Assembly: GCA_000432915.1 (NCBI GenBank)
Contig: HF995213.1
Location: 1 to 31,254 of the forward strand
From: Firmicutes bacterium CAG:194
GTDB lineage: Bacteria; Bacillota; Clostridia; Lachnospirales; Lachnospiraceae
DNA length: 31,254 bases
Reading direction: 5' to 3'
Numbering within the stretch: position 1 is the first letter of the stretch; each line of letters begins with the position of its first letter. The notes below the pieces were generated by a model. It saw nothing but the letters and a program-made list of their open reading frames with translations. It ran no database searches and was not told the origin of the DNA. A program made the position numbers and the translations under genes. Positions 1 to 8,487 of the stretch are shown in pieces.

Positions 1-86
1 TAATCAAAAAAGAAATTTTGGTCTATCAAAATGCTTTTACATTGTCCATTTTAGCCGTGTCAAAAGTATTTTACAGTGCGTAAAAT

Positions 87-479
87 TCAAATTCTCCACA
101 CTTCCGTACAAACCTCATTCTCAAATATTAATTGAATGTGTTTATCCGGTGTTCCGATTTTGACATATATTTCATTCTTTTCTTTTCCTAAGCATGCGTC
201 TCTCCAAAAATATAATTCATTCAATTCAGAATATACATTGGAATTGTGTATATAACTGAAATAAAACTGCTCGCTCTTCTCACGTAATTCAAGTATCTTT
301 TCTATCTGTTCCAAATACTTACCTCTGTCCTTATCAAAGATATAGTACAATTCCTCTGAAATTTTATAGTACCAATCATTTGCCCCATCTGTTTGATGCG
401 CAATATAACTTTCCGAATATGAATCATAACCAAGCCTGACAAAATGCATCCTATCGATCTTCTCATTTAATAACTTCAT
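87..479 (-). CDS. hypothetical protein, about 130 aa
   Basis: I do not recognise this protein. It is soluble in appearance, rich in Glu, Lys, Tyr and aromatic residues, with no signal peptide or membrane segment. The frame stays open upstream to a TTG at 521, but the ATG at 479 is preceded by a good ribosome site (TGGAGAAAAAGT), so I prefer that start. The longer form would overlap the stop of the 85-codon gene upstream. The two genes lie head to tail behind a TnpW-type gene in AT-rich DNA, which suggests accessory, possibly transferred, material. Small tandem hypotheticals like this can be immunity proteins of polymorphic toxin loci, but nothing in the sequence proves that here. Confidence 0.6.
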   Translation of the reverse strand: MKLLNEKIDRMHFVRLGYDSYSESYIAHQTDGANDWYYKISEELYYIFDKDRGKYLEQIEKILELREKSEQFYFSYIHNSNVYSELNELYFWRDACLGKEKNEIYVKIGTPDKHIQLIFENEVCTEVWRI

Positions 480-517
480 ACTTTTTCTCCATCTGACAAA
501 TTCATGTGTGCATTCAC

Positions 518-775
518 TCAAAATTTCATATAGTAATCTAAGACCTCTAATAGCTCATTGCCAAGCTTATCATCAAACTCCCAACTATCAGCAATTCCTC
601 GTGGATAATAAGGCATAAATTGCCTCATATCCCTTATTCGGTTCATATTATCTAGTTCTTTAAGCGTCATTTCTAACTGTTCAACACTCATGTACCAAGG
701 TAGCTCTGCTGGTGTTTTATTCATTTTTTCTATAGTAATCTTAACACCTTCTACCATTTTACTAAAATTATCCAT
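518..775 (-). CDS. small hypothetical protein, 85 aa
   Basis: This is an unrecognised soluble protein with predicted helices and a Trp/Tyr-rich C-terminal half. A good ribosome site (AAAGGAG at 777-783) stands just before the ATG, which supports real translation. Its stop is next to or inside the possible start of the following gene, so the two are probably co-transcribed. Base composition is lower in G+C than the core genes to the right. Size and arrangement would fit an immunity-like or mobile-element cargo gene, but this is inference only. Confidence 0.6.
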   Translation of the reverse strand: MDNFSKMVEGVKITIEKMNKTPAELPWYMSVEQLEMTLKELDNMNRIRDMRQFMPYYPRGIADSWEFDDKLGNELLEVLDYYMKF

Positions 776-795
776 TTTGCTCCTTTGTCATGTAT

Positions 796-873
796 TCATC
801 TAACTGTAAGCTTCAAATTTTCGCTCTCATCGAATACACCGATTATATCACGAAATATACAGTTTTTCTGCAT
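796..873 (-). CDS. possible 25-codon micro-ORF or gene remnant
   Basis: Between the TnpW-type gene and the 85-codon gene there is an ATG-initiated 25-codon frame (starts MQKNCIFRD, ends LKLTVR). No convincing ribosome site precedes it. It could be a spurious frame or the residual end of a larger degraded gene. A TATAAT-like hexamer on the minus strand lies at about 843-848 within it, so the stretch may instead carry the promoter for the two genes downstream. Confidence 0.2.
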   Translation of the reverse strand: MQKNCIFRDIIGVFDESENLKLTVR

Positions 874-883
874 GCTTTTTTAC

Positions 884-1048
884 CTATGCAGTATGTTGCG
901 TTCCCCTGACATCATTCTCAATCAGTCTCTTTATCTTGTCCTTCATGGTTTCCTTTGCATCCTCATTGAAATGCACTCTCACAACATACATTGTGCCACC
1001 TATCTGCTTCCTGAGTGCTACCGGTATGTGTGATTTTGTATTCTCCAT
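884..1048 (-). CDS. TnpW-type mobile-element protein, 54 aa
   Basis: This short gene starts at ATG 1048 with a ribosome site GGAGAA about seven bases upstream and ends with TAG at 884-886. The product has the features I know for the TnpW family (transposon-encoded protein of Tn4451-like and conjugative elements in Clostridia): a basic start, the central block RKQIGGTMYVVRVHF, then KETMKDKIKRLIEND. The biochemical role of TnpW is unknown. A second minus-strand ATG at 1089 with a strong AGGAGG site opens a 23-codon frame that overlaps this one in another register. That could be a leader peptide or a sign of a frameshifted longer N-terminus. No relaxase, recombinase or transposase is visible in the window, so the gene is either a remnant or the edge of an element extending left of base 1. 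Confidence 0.7.
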   Translation of the reverse strand: MENTKSHIPVALRKQIGGTMYVVRVHFNEDAKETMKDKIKRLIENDVRGTQHTA

Positions 1049-1208
1049 TTTGTGTTCTCCTTTTCCCTGAATTTCTTTTTCTCCTCCATGGGAACCTCCT
1101 CTTAATTTTTATAAAGTGGTCATTTCAGTACAAAATAAACTATTCAGATCATATCGGCCTTTTGTGTGCAGATTTGGAAATTTCTGTGTAAAATCCATGA
1201 TTTTCTGT

Positions 1209-1237
1209 TTGACATTTCTGATCTTTTGTGCAAGAAT
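1209..1237 (+). promoter_or_regulatory. candidate sigma-A promoter for the MATE gene
   Basis: TTGACA at 1209-1214 is a perfect -35 box, followed after 17 bases by AAGAAT (4 of 6 to consensus). It would start RNA near 1244, leaving a leader of about 65 bases. That leader holds the inverted pair GAACCT (1269-1274) and AGGTTC (1293-1298) just before the weak ribosome site GGGAG at 1301-1305. A hairpin there could affect translation. The -10 is poor, so this is a moderate call. Confidence 0.4.
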
Positions 1238-1310
1238 GGCTTCGGATTAAAAAGCTCGTAAAAAAAAAGAACCTCTGTTAAACGATTAAGTAAGGTTCCT
1301 GGGAGCTGTC

Positions 1311-2657
1311 ATGAAGGAATTAACAAAAGGTAATCCGACAAAACTACTATTATTATTTTCTCTTCCCATTCTTCTGGGAAATATCCTGCAGCAATTTTAT
1401 AATCTAGGCGATACGATCATTGTAGGACGGACACTCGGTATTTCCGAACTGGCTGCGGTCGGTTCCACGACTGCCATCGTCTCTCTGCTGTTCAGCATGA
1501 TCAATGGATTTTGCATCGGGTTTTCTATTCTGACTGCCAATGCATTTGGAGCCAAAGATGAAAACAGGATCAAAGAAACGATCGCAAAAAGTATCGTTTT
1601 GATGTTTCTGATCACAATTACCATGACCGTTCTGGGTCTTATCTTTATCAGACCGCTTCTGACCGTTTTACATACCCCGGCGGATATTATGGAAGATTCC
1701 ATTGCTTATATCCAGGTGATCTTCCTCGGCCTGATCGTAACTGCTGCTTATAACCTGATCAGCAATATGCTGCGCGCCCTCGGAGACAGTGTTTTTCCGC
1801 TGATCGCACTTGCGATCTCCTCCACCTTAAATCTGGGGCTTGACCTGTTCTGCATCAAGGGGCTTGGACTTGGCATCCGCGGTGCAAGCATTGCAACCGT
1901 CATCGCCCAGCTCATTTCTGTGATTGTCTGCCTTGTCTATGTCATCCGGAAAATTCCGTATATGCATATCAGACCGGAGCATTTCAAATGGAACGGAAAG
2001 ACTGTTACGGATCTTCTGACCTCAGGCGCCGGAATGGCTCTCATGTATTCGATCGTCGATATCGGATCCATTATCCTGCAGAGTGGTATCAACTCCCTTG
2101 GTACGGAGATCATAGCCGCACATACTGCTGCCCGTAAGGTCTTCTCCTTCTCCATTCTGCCGATCTCCACGCTGGCTGCTTCTCTGGTTACCTTTACCAG
2201 CCAGAATACAGGCGCCGGAAAACCGGAAAGAGTCCGTGCAGGCATAAAATCAGCGACCATCCTCGGATTCGTCTGGTCGCTTGTTGCATTTTTCTTATTA
2301 TATTTTGGTGGTGCAGCGCTTGTCCGCATGATCACGGATTCCGATACCTTCGTCATCGGAACTGCTGTAAAATACCTGCGGATCAACGTACCGTTTTACG
2401 CATTCCTCTGTATTCTCTGCTTTTTCCGCTCTACTCTGCAGGGACTCGGACAGAAGATCATTCCCGTGATCGCCAGCATCATTGAATTATCCGGCAAAGC
2501 CATCATCGTATTTGTACTCGTACCGCGCATGGGCTACCTCGCCGTCTGCATCTGTGAACCGATCCTCTGGATCCTGTCAGGTATTCTGGTATCTGTTCCG
2601 ATGTATCGGTTTTTAAAAATTACGCATTCTCCTGATTCAGCACAAACGTGTCAATAA
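1311..2657 (+). CDS. MATE family multidrug/cation antiporter
   Basis: This is an integral membrane exporter of the MATE family (NorM/DinF/MepA-like), which uses a proton or sodium gradient to expel cationic compounds. The 448 residues are the usual family length and form about 12 hydrophobic segments in two homologous bundles. The first half begins with the typical block LPILLGNILQQFYNLGDTII, and related segments recur in the second half, for example SILPISTLAASLVTFTSQN with the family's Q-N-GAG-pattern. Substrate cannot be told from sequence. The ATG at 1311 is the only sensible start. The last 38 bases overlap the end of the convergent HAD phosphatase gene. Confidence 0.92.
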   Translation: MKELTKGNPTKLLLLFSLPILLGNILQQFYNLGDTIIVGRTLGISELAAVGSTTAIVSLLFSMINGFCIGFSILTANAFGAKDENRIKETIAKSIVLMFLITITMTVLGLIFIRPLLTVLHTPADIMEDSIAYIQVIFLGLIVTAAYNLISNMLRALGDSVFPLIALAISSTLNLGLDLFCIKGLGLGIRGASIATVIAQLISVIVCLVYVIRKIPYMHIRPEHFKWNGKTVTDLLTSGAGMALMYSIVDIGSIILQSGINSLGTEIIAAHTAARKVFSFSILPISTLAASLVTFTSQNTGAGKPERVRAGIKSATILGFVWSLVAFFLLYFGGAALVRMITDSDTFVIGTAVKYLRINVPFYAFLCILCFFRSTLQGLGQKIIPVIASIIELSGKAIIVFVLVPRMGYLAVCICEPILWILSGILVSVPMYRFLKITHSPDSAQTCQ

Positions 2658-3441
2658 CCTTGACAATGCCATCCTCGTCATTGGAATCTGTAATAAAATC
2701 GGCTGATTTCTTGACTTCTTCCTGTGCATTTGCCATGGCAACACCGACACCTGCGTATTTTATCATCGAAATATCATTGAAGCCATCTCCGCAGCAGATC
2801 GCATCTTCTCTTGTCAGTCCCACTGTCTCGAGCATGCGGTCAAGTGAGGTGGCTTTATCTACGTTCTTAGGCATTACTTCGATAAAGAAAGGCTCTGAAC
2901 GGTAAATGCTCAAAATGTCGCCATACAGCTCATTCAGCTTTTCCACATGGCGTGCAGCCGCCTCCGGTTCTGCAGTCATCAGGCATTTATTCAGGTTGTA
3001 TTCACCGTAAGCTGCAAAGTTTTTGACAGCCTTGCATGGCATCGCGTTGATCCGCGATTCCAGATCAATATATTCATCCATTCTTCTGCCGACCAGAATA
3101 TCATCCCCCATATAGGTAATGATACCCATATCATGTTTGCAGGCATATTGGTAAAGCCCGGAAATGACATGCGGCGGAAGGGTACGCTGGTATACGATCT
3201 CACCGGTTTTACAGTTGATGATCCTGCCTCCGTTAAAGGAAAGCAGATAGCCGCCGTAAGCAGCCAGCTCCAACTCATCCGCATAGCGGCGCATGCCCGG
3301 TGTCGGTCTGCCCGATGCAAGGATCACTTTATGTCCGCGCTCCATAATATGGATAATGCCGCGCTTTGTTTCCGGCGTGATCTCCTTCTTGGAATTTGTC
3401 AGTGTTCCGTCAATATCCAGTACCAGTACTTTTGTTTTCAT
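2620..3441 (-). CDS. Cof-type HAD-superfamily sugar-phosphate phosphatase
   Basis: This is a 273-residue cytosolic HAD hydrolase of the Cof/YidA subfamily with a C2-type cap; family members dephosphorylate sugar phosphates and flavin mononucleotide. Motif I is LDIDGTLTN near residue 8, with the nucleophile Asp9 and acid/base Asp11. Motif II is ILASGRP, and motif IV is GDGFNDISM near the C-terminus, followed by the characteristic GVAMANAQEEVK stretch. All catalytic motifs look intact. Its exact substrate is not predictable. It is transcribed against the MATE gene and overlaps it by 38 bases, so read-through from either side would produce antisense RNA. Confidence 0.9.
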   Translation of the reverse strand: MKTKVLVLDIDGTLTNSKKEITPETKRGIIHIMERGHKVILASGRPTPGMRRYADELELAAYGGYLLSFNGGRIINCKTGEIVYQRTLPPHVISGLYQYACKHDMGIITYMGDDILVGRRMDEYIDLESRINAMPCKAVKNFAAYGEYNLNKCLMTAEPEAAARHVEKLNELYGDILSIYRSEPFFIEVMPKNVDKATSLDRMLETVGLTREDAICCGDGFNDISMIKYAGVGVAMANAQEEVKKSADFITDSNDEDGIVKVIDTFVLNQENA

Positions 3442-3648
3442 TTTGTATCCTCTGTTTTCTTTTTTGTCATACCTCTATCTTCTGCACGATATCACATAAT
3501 ATTTGTAATCAGTCAGCTCTTCAAATTATATACATTCTATGATTGCTTGTCAAAAAGTGCAAGAAAATCCCACTTTATCTCTTTTCCGGCAAAGCGGCGT
3601 ATGCTATCATATTACTATATACACTCACAAAAACAGGAGGTTTAGAAC

Positions 3649-4317
3649 ATGAAATTCCACTTTAGTGGTCAGATTTTATCCGAAAACGGAGAACTGAAAA
3701 TAAATATACCGTTTAACGTATGGGAGGTCTGCGACAGCCAGGGTGTCCTTATGATCTCCGTCAATGCCATGGGGCTTTCCTGGGAATGTAATCTGACACC
3801 GCTCGGCAAGGGCTATTACACCATTCCGGTGACAGAGCAGCAGGCAGAAGGACATATGGGGGAAACGTTCCCGGTTGTCTTTGAAATCTTAAACCGCAGC
3901 CCGCATTACCGCGGCGATTCTCCTTATTCTGCTGCACAGCCGATCCGAAAGATCGATTCCGTAAAGCTGATCACACAGCCAAACGACGGTTTATGCGGAC
4001 AGACCTGTATCGCCATGCTAGCAGGGGTTACACTTGATGAAGCCTGTGAGATCATGCACTGCAGAGACTGGCAGGCAAGCATGGGCAAAATGGTCGACAC
4101 GCTCGATTATCTCGGACTGCAGCATGAAAATGTGATCTACTATACACAGGGGGCAGAGGTCACACTTCCGAAATGTGCGATCTTAATGGAAAAGATGGGA
4201 CGCTACAGCCATTATCTGCTCTGCTATGACGGTACCTATTACGATCCGACCATGGGTATTTTAGACAGCTTCGATCAGAAGAATCTTGTTGGGTATCTGG
4301 AAATTAAAACTGCATAA
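3649..4317 (+). CDS. DUF1905-like domain fused to a C39/papain-like cysteine peptidase domain
   Basis: The 222-residue protein has two parts. Residues 1-82 resemble the beta-barrel DUF1905 family: an opening MKFHFSGQIL, the block INIPFNVWEVC, and a PLGKGYYTIPV segment near residue 51. Residues 103-215 look like a C39/papain-fold peptidase: Gln110, then the block DGLCGQTCIAML with likely catalytic Cys116, His188 in RYSHYLLCYDG, and Asp200 in YYDPTMG. There is no signal peptide, so it should act in the cytoplasm. A strong AGGAGG site lies 8 bases before the ATG. The SGNH hydrolase gene follows after 26 bases, suggesting a shared transcript. Domain assignments are by eye. It could be an inactive peptidase-fold protein. 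Confidence 0.65.
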   Translation: MKFHFSGQILSENGELKINIPFNVWEVCDSQGVLMISVNAMGLSWECNLTPLGKGYYTIPVTEQQAEGHMGETFPVVFEILNRSPHYRGDSPYSAAQPIRKIDSVKLITQPNDGLCGQTCIAMLAGVTLDEACEIMHCRDWQASMGKMVDTLDYLGLQHENVIYYTQGAEVTLPKCAILMEKMGRYSHYLLCYDGTYYDPTMGILDSFDQKNLVGYLEIKTA

Positions 4318-4343
4318 ATAACGTGTTATAATTGGGGGACTTT

Positions 4344-5369
4344 ATGAAACGTAAATATGGTATTTTCTTTCTTTTTCTGGGACTGGTCCTGCTGATCTGT
4401 CCTTCTTTATCTGTCAACGCCGCAGGGAAAAGCATGACTTTGCTGAAAGGGGAAACAGCCACCTTTTCTGCAGGCAGCGGTTATACCTATACCTCTTCCG
4501 CTCCGTCTGTCGTCCGTGTCAATCAGAAAACCGGGCGCATGAAGGCAAAAAGCGGCGGAAAAGCTGTGATCACTGCAAAATCAGGTAAGAAAAGAATAAC
4601 CCGCACTGTAACTGTAAGGGATAAGGTTGACATTATCGTCTTTGCAGGGTAGAGCAATATGACAGGTGTCGGAAATACAGCCCTGGCACCAAAGCTCAAG
4701 GATCATGCAGGCTATGCATACAATTATGTAACTGCAAAAAACAAATTTTCTGATCTGAAAGAACCTTTTGGCAGAGGACAGGATGATGAAAATCTCCAAA
4801 ACTATGATTATGCCAGGGGTTCTATGGTGACAGCCTTTGTCAATGCCTATTATCAGAAGACAAAGACGCCCGTGATCGCCGTTCCCGCTTCCGCAGTCGG
4901 AACCGGCTCTGTTTCCTGGGCGGATTTCCGATATAAGTCCGTGGTCACCAGAGTCAATGCGGCAAAAAAGCTCGCACAGAAAAAGGGGCTGACTGTCAGG
5001 CATACGTATCTGATATGGATGCAGGGGGAAAACGATGCATTTGCCGGTATGTCCGCAAAACAACATACTTCCAACCTGAAATCCATGTATCAGAAAATAA
5101 AAAAGAAGACCAAGATGGAGCAGTGCTTCATCATCGGTCTTCCAAAATACTATAATGATCCGGAAATAGCCAACGGCTATACAAGAATACGAAATGCACA
5201 GACACGTCTTTGTAAAAGCAGCAGTTCCTTTACGATGGGTTCTGCGAAAGCCGCAACACTTTCTGCTGCTTATCTGCAAGGAGATGGTCTTCACCTGACG
5301 CAGAAGGCACTGAACCTGATCGGAACAGATGCAGGCAGAAATGTCGGTAATTATGCAAACTCTAACTGA
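4344..5369 (+). pseudogene. secreted SASA-type (sialate O-acetylesterase-like) SGNH hydrolase with in-frame amber codon
   Basis: Read through one TAG at 4650-4652, this is a 341-residue exported esterase. Residues 1-27 are a signal peptide. Residues 29-92 look like a BIG2-type Ig-like domain. From about 95 there is a SASA/SGNH esterase domain of the kind that removes O-acetyl groups from sugars. The amber codon sits inside the nucleophile block: the sequence reads VFAG, stop, SNMTG, where the family has GQSNM. CAG to TAG is one transition, and the catalytic Ser is the next codon. Downstream, QGEND and GDGLHLT (catalytic Asp and His) remain intact in the same frame. I start at ATG 4344 after a GGGGG ribosome site, not the TTG at 4332. 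It is probably a very recent pseudogene. Suppression or recoding is the alternative. Confidence 0.8.
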
Positions 5370-5611
5370 TATATTTCATTTAACCAGCTGACAGCTTCCT
5401 CCTTGCCCTCCGGGGTAAGGGGGAATTCTTTTTGTATTTTTTTCTCCGGCGCTGTTTTGGAAAAGCAGAACGGCTCCGGCCATGCATACGCGGTCAGTAC
5501 CGTGTCTTCGTCCCTGCTTTCTTTCCGCAGCATATAGCGCATTCCCTGATAACCACCCGTATATTCCAGTTTTTTGATAAAGTTCAGTGATATTTTTGAA
5601 GAATCAATCAT
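5351..5611 (-). CDS. small conserved-looking protein coupled to glpK, 86 aa
   Basis: This is a small soluble protein of unknown function with a Tyr/Gly-rich N-terminal half, a central WPEPFCF motif and a C-terminal helix ending in WLNEIYQLEF. The frame is open to 5632, but ATG 5611 has a strong ribosome site (GGGAGGAAGAAC) and overlaps the last eight bases of glpK (ATGATTGA), so translational coupling is likely. I recall similar short WPEPF-containing proteins in Lachnospiraceae, but know no function. Its 3' end overlaps the convergent esterase pseudogene by 19 bases. Confidence 0.7.
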   Translation of the reverse strand: MIDSSKISLNFIKKLEYTGGYQGMRYMLRKESRDEDTVLTAYAWPEPFCFSKTAPEKKIQKEFPLTPEGKEEAVSWLNEIYQLEFA

Positions 5612-7115
5612 GTTCTTCCTCCCATTTCGCATAATAGAGCGCGCAATCTACCGCACGCTTCCAGCTTCTGACAAGCTCCTGTCTCTTTTCCTGTGGCATG
5701 GAAGCGGTAAACACCCGGTCAAGCTGCCAGTTTTCTTTGATCTCCTCCGTATCCTTCCAGTAACCGACTGCCAGACCTGCCAGATAAGCCGCACCAAGTG
5801 CGGTCGTCTCAATACAACGCGGACGCTGCACATCCACACCAAGCAGATCTGCCTGAAACTGCATCAGAAAATCATTGGCACTTGCACCGCCGTCCACCTT
5901 CAGCTTCAGCAGGGAAAGCTCCGCATCCGCACGCATGGCAGTGAGCACATCCATCGTCTGGAATGCGATTGACTCCATAATAGCACGTATAAAGTGCTCT
6001 TTCTGACAGCCTCTCGTCAGCCCCGTTACCATACCTCTGGCATATGGATTCCAATAAGGCGCTCCCATTCCCGTGAAAGCAGGAACGATCATCGTGCCTG
6101 CGGTATCTTCTACCGATTCGCAGATCTTCTGTGTCTGCGGCGCCTGCTCGATCAGATGCATTCCGTCCCTGAGCCACTGGATCGCAGCACCTGCCACAAA
6201 AACACTGCCTTCGAGTGCATATTCTGCTGTTCCGTCCGCGGATGCGGCGATCGTTGTCAAAAGCCCTGCTCGTGACTTCACAGCCCTGTCACCTGTATGC
6301 ATCAGCATAAAACAGCCCGTTCCGTATGTATTTTTTACCTCGCCCTGTGTAAAACAGCATTGCCCGAACAGCGCTGCCTGCTGGTCGCCCGCTGCACCGG
6401 CGATCGGAATACTTTCTCCCAAAGAACCCAGATTTGCATAACCATAAACATGGCTGCTCGGCTTTACCTGAGGAAGCATGGAAGCGGGGATCCGGAAATA
6501 ATCCAGTATTTTCTGATCCCAGCACAGCGCATGAATATCAAACAGCATCGTCCTGGATGCATTTGTATAATCTGTCACATGTACTTTTCCTCTGGTCAGA
6601 TTCCAGATCAGCCATGTATCAACCGTTCCAAACAGCAGATTTCCGGCGTCTGCTTCCTGTCTTGCATTTTCGACATGATCGAGGATCCATGCAATCTTGG
6701 AAGCGGAAAAATACGGATCCGGCAGAAGCCCTGTCTTTTCCGTGATATAGGCAGAAAGCGCCGGCTCTTCTTCCTTTAGGCGGTCGATCTCCTTTGCCGT
6801 TCTTCTGCACTGCCAGACAATGGCATTGTAGACGGGCTCGCCTGTCTGCTTATTCCAGACGATCGTTGTCTCACGCTGGTTCGTGATCCCGATACCGGCA
6901 ATACACTCATCCTCACCCAGCATTGTCAGTGCTTCCGTCATGACCGAATACTGGGAAGACCAGATATCCTTCGGATTGTGCTCTACCCAGCCCTCCTGCG
7001 GATAGATCTGTGCAAATTCCTTCTGTGCTTTTGCACGGATATTCCCCATTTTATCAAACAGAATACATCTGGAGCTTGTCGTACCCTGATCGAGTGCCAT
7101 CATATATTCTTTCAT
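5604..7115 (-). CDS. glpK: glycerol kinase
   Basis: This enzyme phosphorylates glycerol with ATP to sn-glycerol 3-phosphate in the cytoplasm. At 503 residues it matches the family length and is a classic FGGY kinase. The N-terminal phosphate-binding loop reads ALDQGTTSSRCILFD, the substrate region includes QEGWVEHNP, and the catalytic Asp lies in GAAGDQQAALFGQ. Later come KNTYGTGCFMLMHTG and, in the C-terminal ATPase half, VDGGASANDFLMQFQAD. The start has an AAGGAGAACGGT ribosome site. The gene follows the histidine kinase by 25 bases and precedes a coupled small gene. No glycerol facilitator or glycerol-3-phosphate dehydrogenase is next to it, so it depends on distant genes. Confidence 0.96.
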   Translation of the reverse strand: MKEYMMALDQGTTSSRCILFDKMGNIRAKAQKEFAQIYPQEGWVEHNPKDIWSSQYSVMTEALTMLGEDECIAGIGITNQRETTIVWNKQTGEPVYNAIVWQCRRTAKEIDRLKEEEPALSAYITEKTGLLPDPYFSASKIAWILDHVENARQEADAGNLLFGTVDTWLIWNLTRGKVHVTDYTNASRTMLFDIHALCWDQKILDYFRIPASMLPQVKPSSHVYGYANLGSLGESIPIAGAAGDQQAALFGQCCFTQGEVKNTYGTGCFMLMHTGDRAVKSRAGLLTTIAASADGTAEYALEGSVFVAGAAIQWLRDGMHLIEQAPQTQKICESVEDTAGTMIVPAFTGMGAPYWNPYARGMVTGLTRGCQKEHFIRAIMESIAFQTMDVLTAMRADAELSLLKLKVDGGASANDFLMQFQADLLGVDVQRPRCIETTALGAAYLAGLAVGYWKDTEEIKENWQLDRVFTASMPQEKRQELVRSWKRAVDCALYYAKWEEEHD

Positions 7116-7140
7116 ACCGTTCTCCTTGTACTAATAGACA

Positions 7141-8487
7141 TTATGCATACTCAATTTTAAAAACCAGCTGAATGATAAAATACTGTCCATCATTCATGAC
7201 TTCTACACTTCCACCCATGGATTTCATGATCTTTTCCACAATTTTCAGCCCGATCTTCGTGCTTTCCACCTTGGAGGTATCCTGTCTGATACCGTTCTGC
7301 ACCATTAAAAGCAGTTCTCCCGGCTGCAGTGTATAGCTGATATTGACAGGAACCGTATTATCTCCGTATTTGCGCAGATTATGGAATATATTGTCAAAAA
7401 TTCTGGCAAATTCCTCCGGATTGATCAGCATGCGGAAAGCTTCTGTAATCGGTGAAAAAGAAACAACAAAGCCCTGGCTGTTGATATAGGCGATCTGTTC
7501 CTTCAAGACGGAATTCAGCAACGCTTTGCCATCTACCTCGGACTGCTGCGCTTCCTGCTGCTGCCCGCCAAATGCAAGGAAATACCGGAACAGCTTGTCT
7601 GTTGTATCCTTCATGATAAATGCATTGCTTCTCGCCTTCTGGATATAATCAAACAGTTCCTCTTCCTGTGTAAATTTGCGCCGGTACAAAATCTCCAGAT
7701 AACCGATCTGCTTTGTCAGAGGTGTCCGCAGGTCATGCGACATCGCCGTGATCAGCTCATGGTTTGCCGTAATGGCATCTCTCTCTGTCTGAATCTTATG
7801 CAATACATTCCGCCGCAGATTATTGATGCCCTCTCCGATCTGCGACAGTTCATCATTTCCGCTTACTGTGACCTCGTGATCCAGATCTCCCGCTTCAAGC
7901 AGGCGCAGATCATCCCGCAGATCTACCACATAAGATAATCTTTTTTTCATACACAGCATCAGCAGAAAGATAAAAAATAACGTCGAGATCAGCACAGAAA
8001 TAACAAGTGCGGCCGTCGTATACCGTTCTGTCATTCTGTCGAGAACCGGTTCGCACAGGACAACCGCATCCTTGAAACGCACCTCGTACGGCTGTATCTC
8101 CTGCGATCTTTGATAAATCGAAATGACGGAATTGTTATATTTTGCCTGCAGTGTTTCAAGCTCACGGATCGTATCTTTTGTGCCCAAAAAGGAAATTGTC
8201 ACGCCCTTTTTCTTTTCCCACTGCAGGATCTCCTTTTTGTTGATCGTGGAAAGTCCCCGCTGGGAAACAAAAGCCTGTAGCTCCGCCATAACCTGATCCT
8301 TCTGCGTCTGCTGTACATTCCTGTTTTCCATATGACGATAAATAATGCTCCTGCTGCCAAAGAAAAGCAGCGCAAGCAGCAAAACAGAACCCGTTGCTGC
8401 CCCCATACAGCAGAGAGACAGCTTTTTCCAGAGCTTTGTCTTAAATACAGAGGTATAGATTTCTTTTTGCTTCTTTTCCTTACTCAA
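7141..8487 (-). CDS. membrane sensor histidine kinase
   Basis: This is the sensor partner of the response regulator encoded just upstream. The 448 residues show TM1 at about 27-50, an extracytoplasmic domain of about 105 residues, TM2 at about 158-180, a HAMP linker at about 181-235, and the phosphoacceptor block AMSHDLRTPLTKQ with His251. The ATPase domain has an N-box (RIFDNIFHNLRKYGD, Asn370), but the usual DxGxG G1 loop is contracted to VQNGI. A G2-like STKIGLKIV follows. Translation begins at a TTG at 8487 inside the regulator's 3' end (8-base overlap). The signal sensed is unknown. The tight order with M24 peptidase and glycerol kinase does not by itself reveal targets. Confidence 0.88.
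   Translation of the reverse strand: MSKEKKQKEIYTSVFKTKLWKKLSLCCMGAATGSVLLLALLFFGSRSIIYRHMENRNVQQTQKDQVMAELQAFVSQRGLSTINKKEILQWEKKKGVTISFLGTKDTIRELETLQAKYNNSVISIYQRSQEIQPYEVRFKDAVVLCEPVLDRMTERYTTAALVISVLISTLFFIFLLMLCMKKRLSYVVDLRDDLRLLEAGDLDHEVTVSGNDELSQIGEGINNLRRNVLHKIQTERDAITANHELITAMSHDLRTPLTKQIGYLEILYRRKFTQEEELFDYIQKARSNAFIMKDTTDKLFRYFLAFGGQQQEAQQSEVDGKALLNSVLKEQIAYINSQGFVVSFSPITEAFRMLINPEEFARIFDNIFHNLRKYGDNTVPVNISYTLQPGELLLMVQNGIRQDTSKVESTKIGLKIVEKIMKSMGGSVEVMNDGQYFIIQLVFKIEYA

Noticed and set aside
1397..1702. Minus-strand frame inside the MATE gene
   Set aside because: It is wholly inside a strongly supported transporter gene on the other strand, with basic, low-complexity composition.
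2947..3645. Plus-strand frame opposite the HAD phosphatase
   Set aside because: It overlaps a well-supported minus-strand enzyme, has no recognisable domain and reads as its mirror composition.
4650..4652. Pyrrolysine-type recoding of the amber codon
   Set aside because: The family residue at that position is Gln, one base change away. Nothing else in the window suggests a pyrrolysine system.
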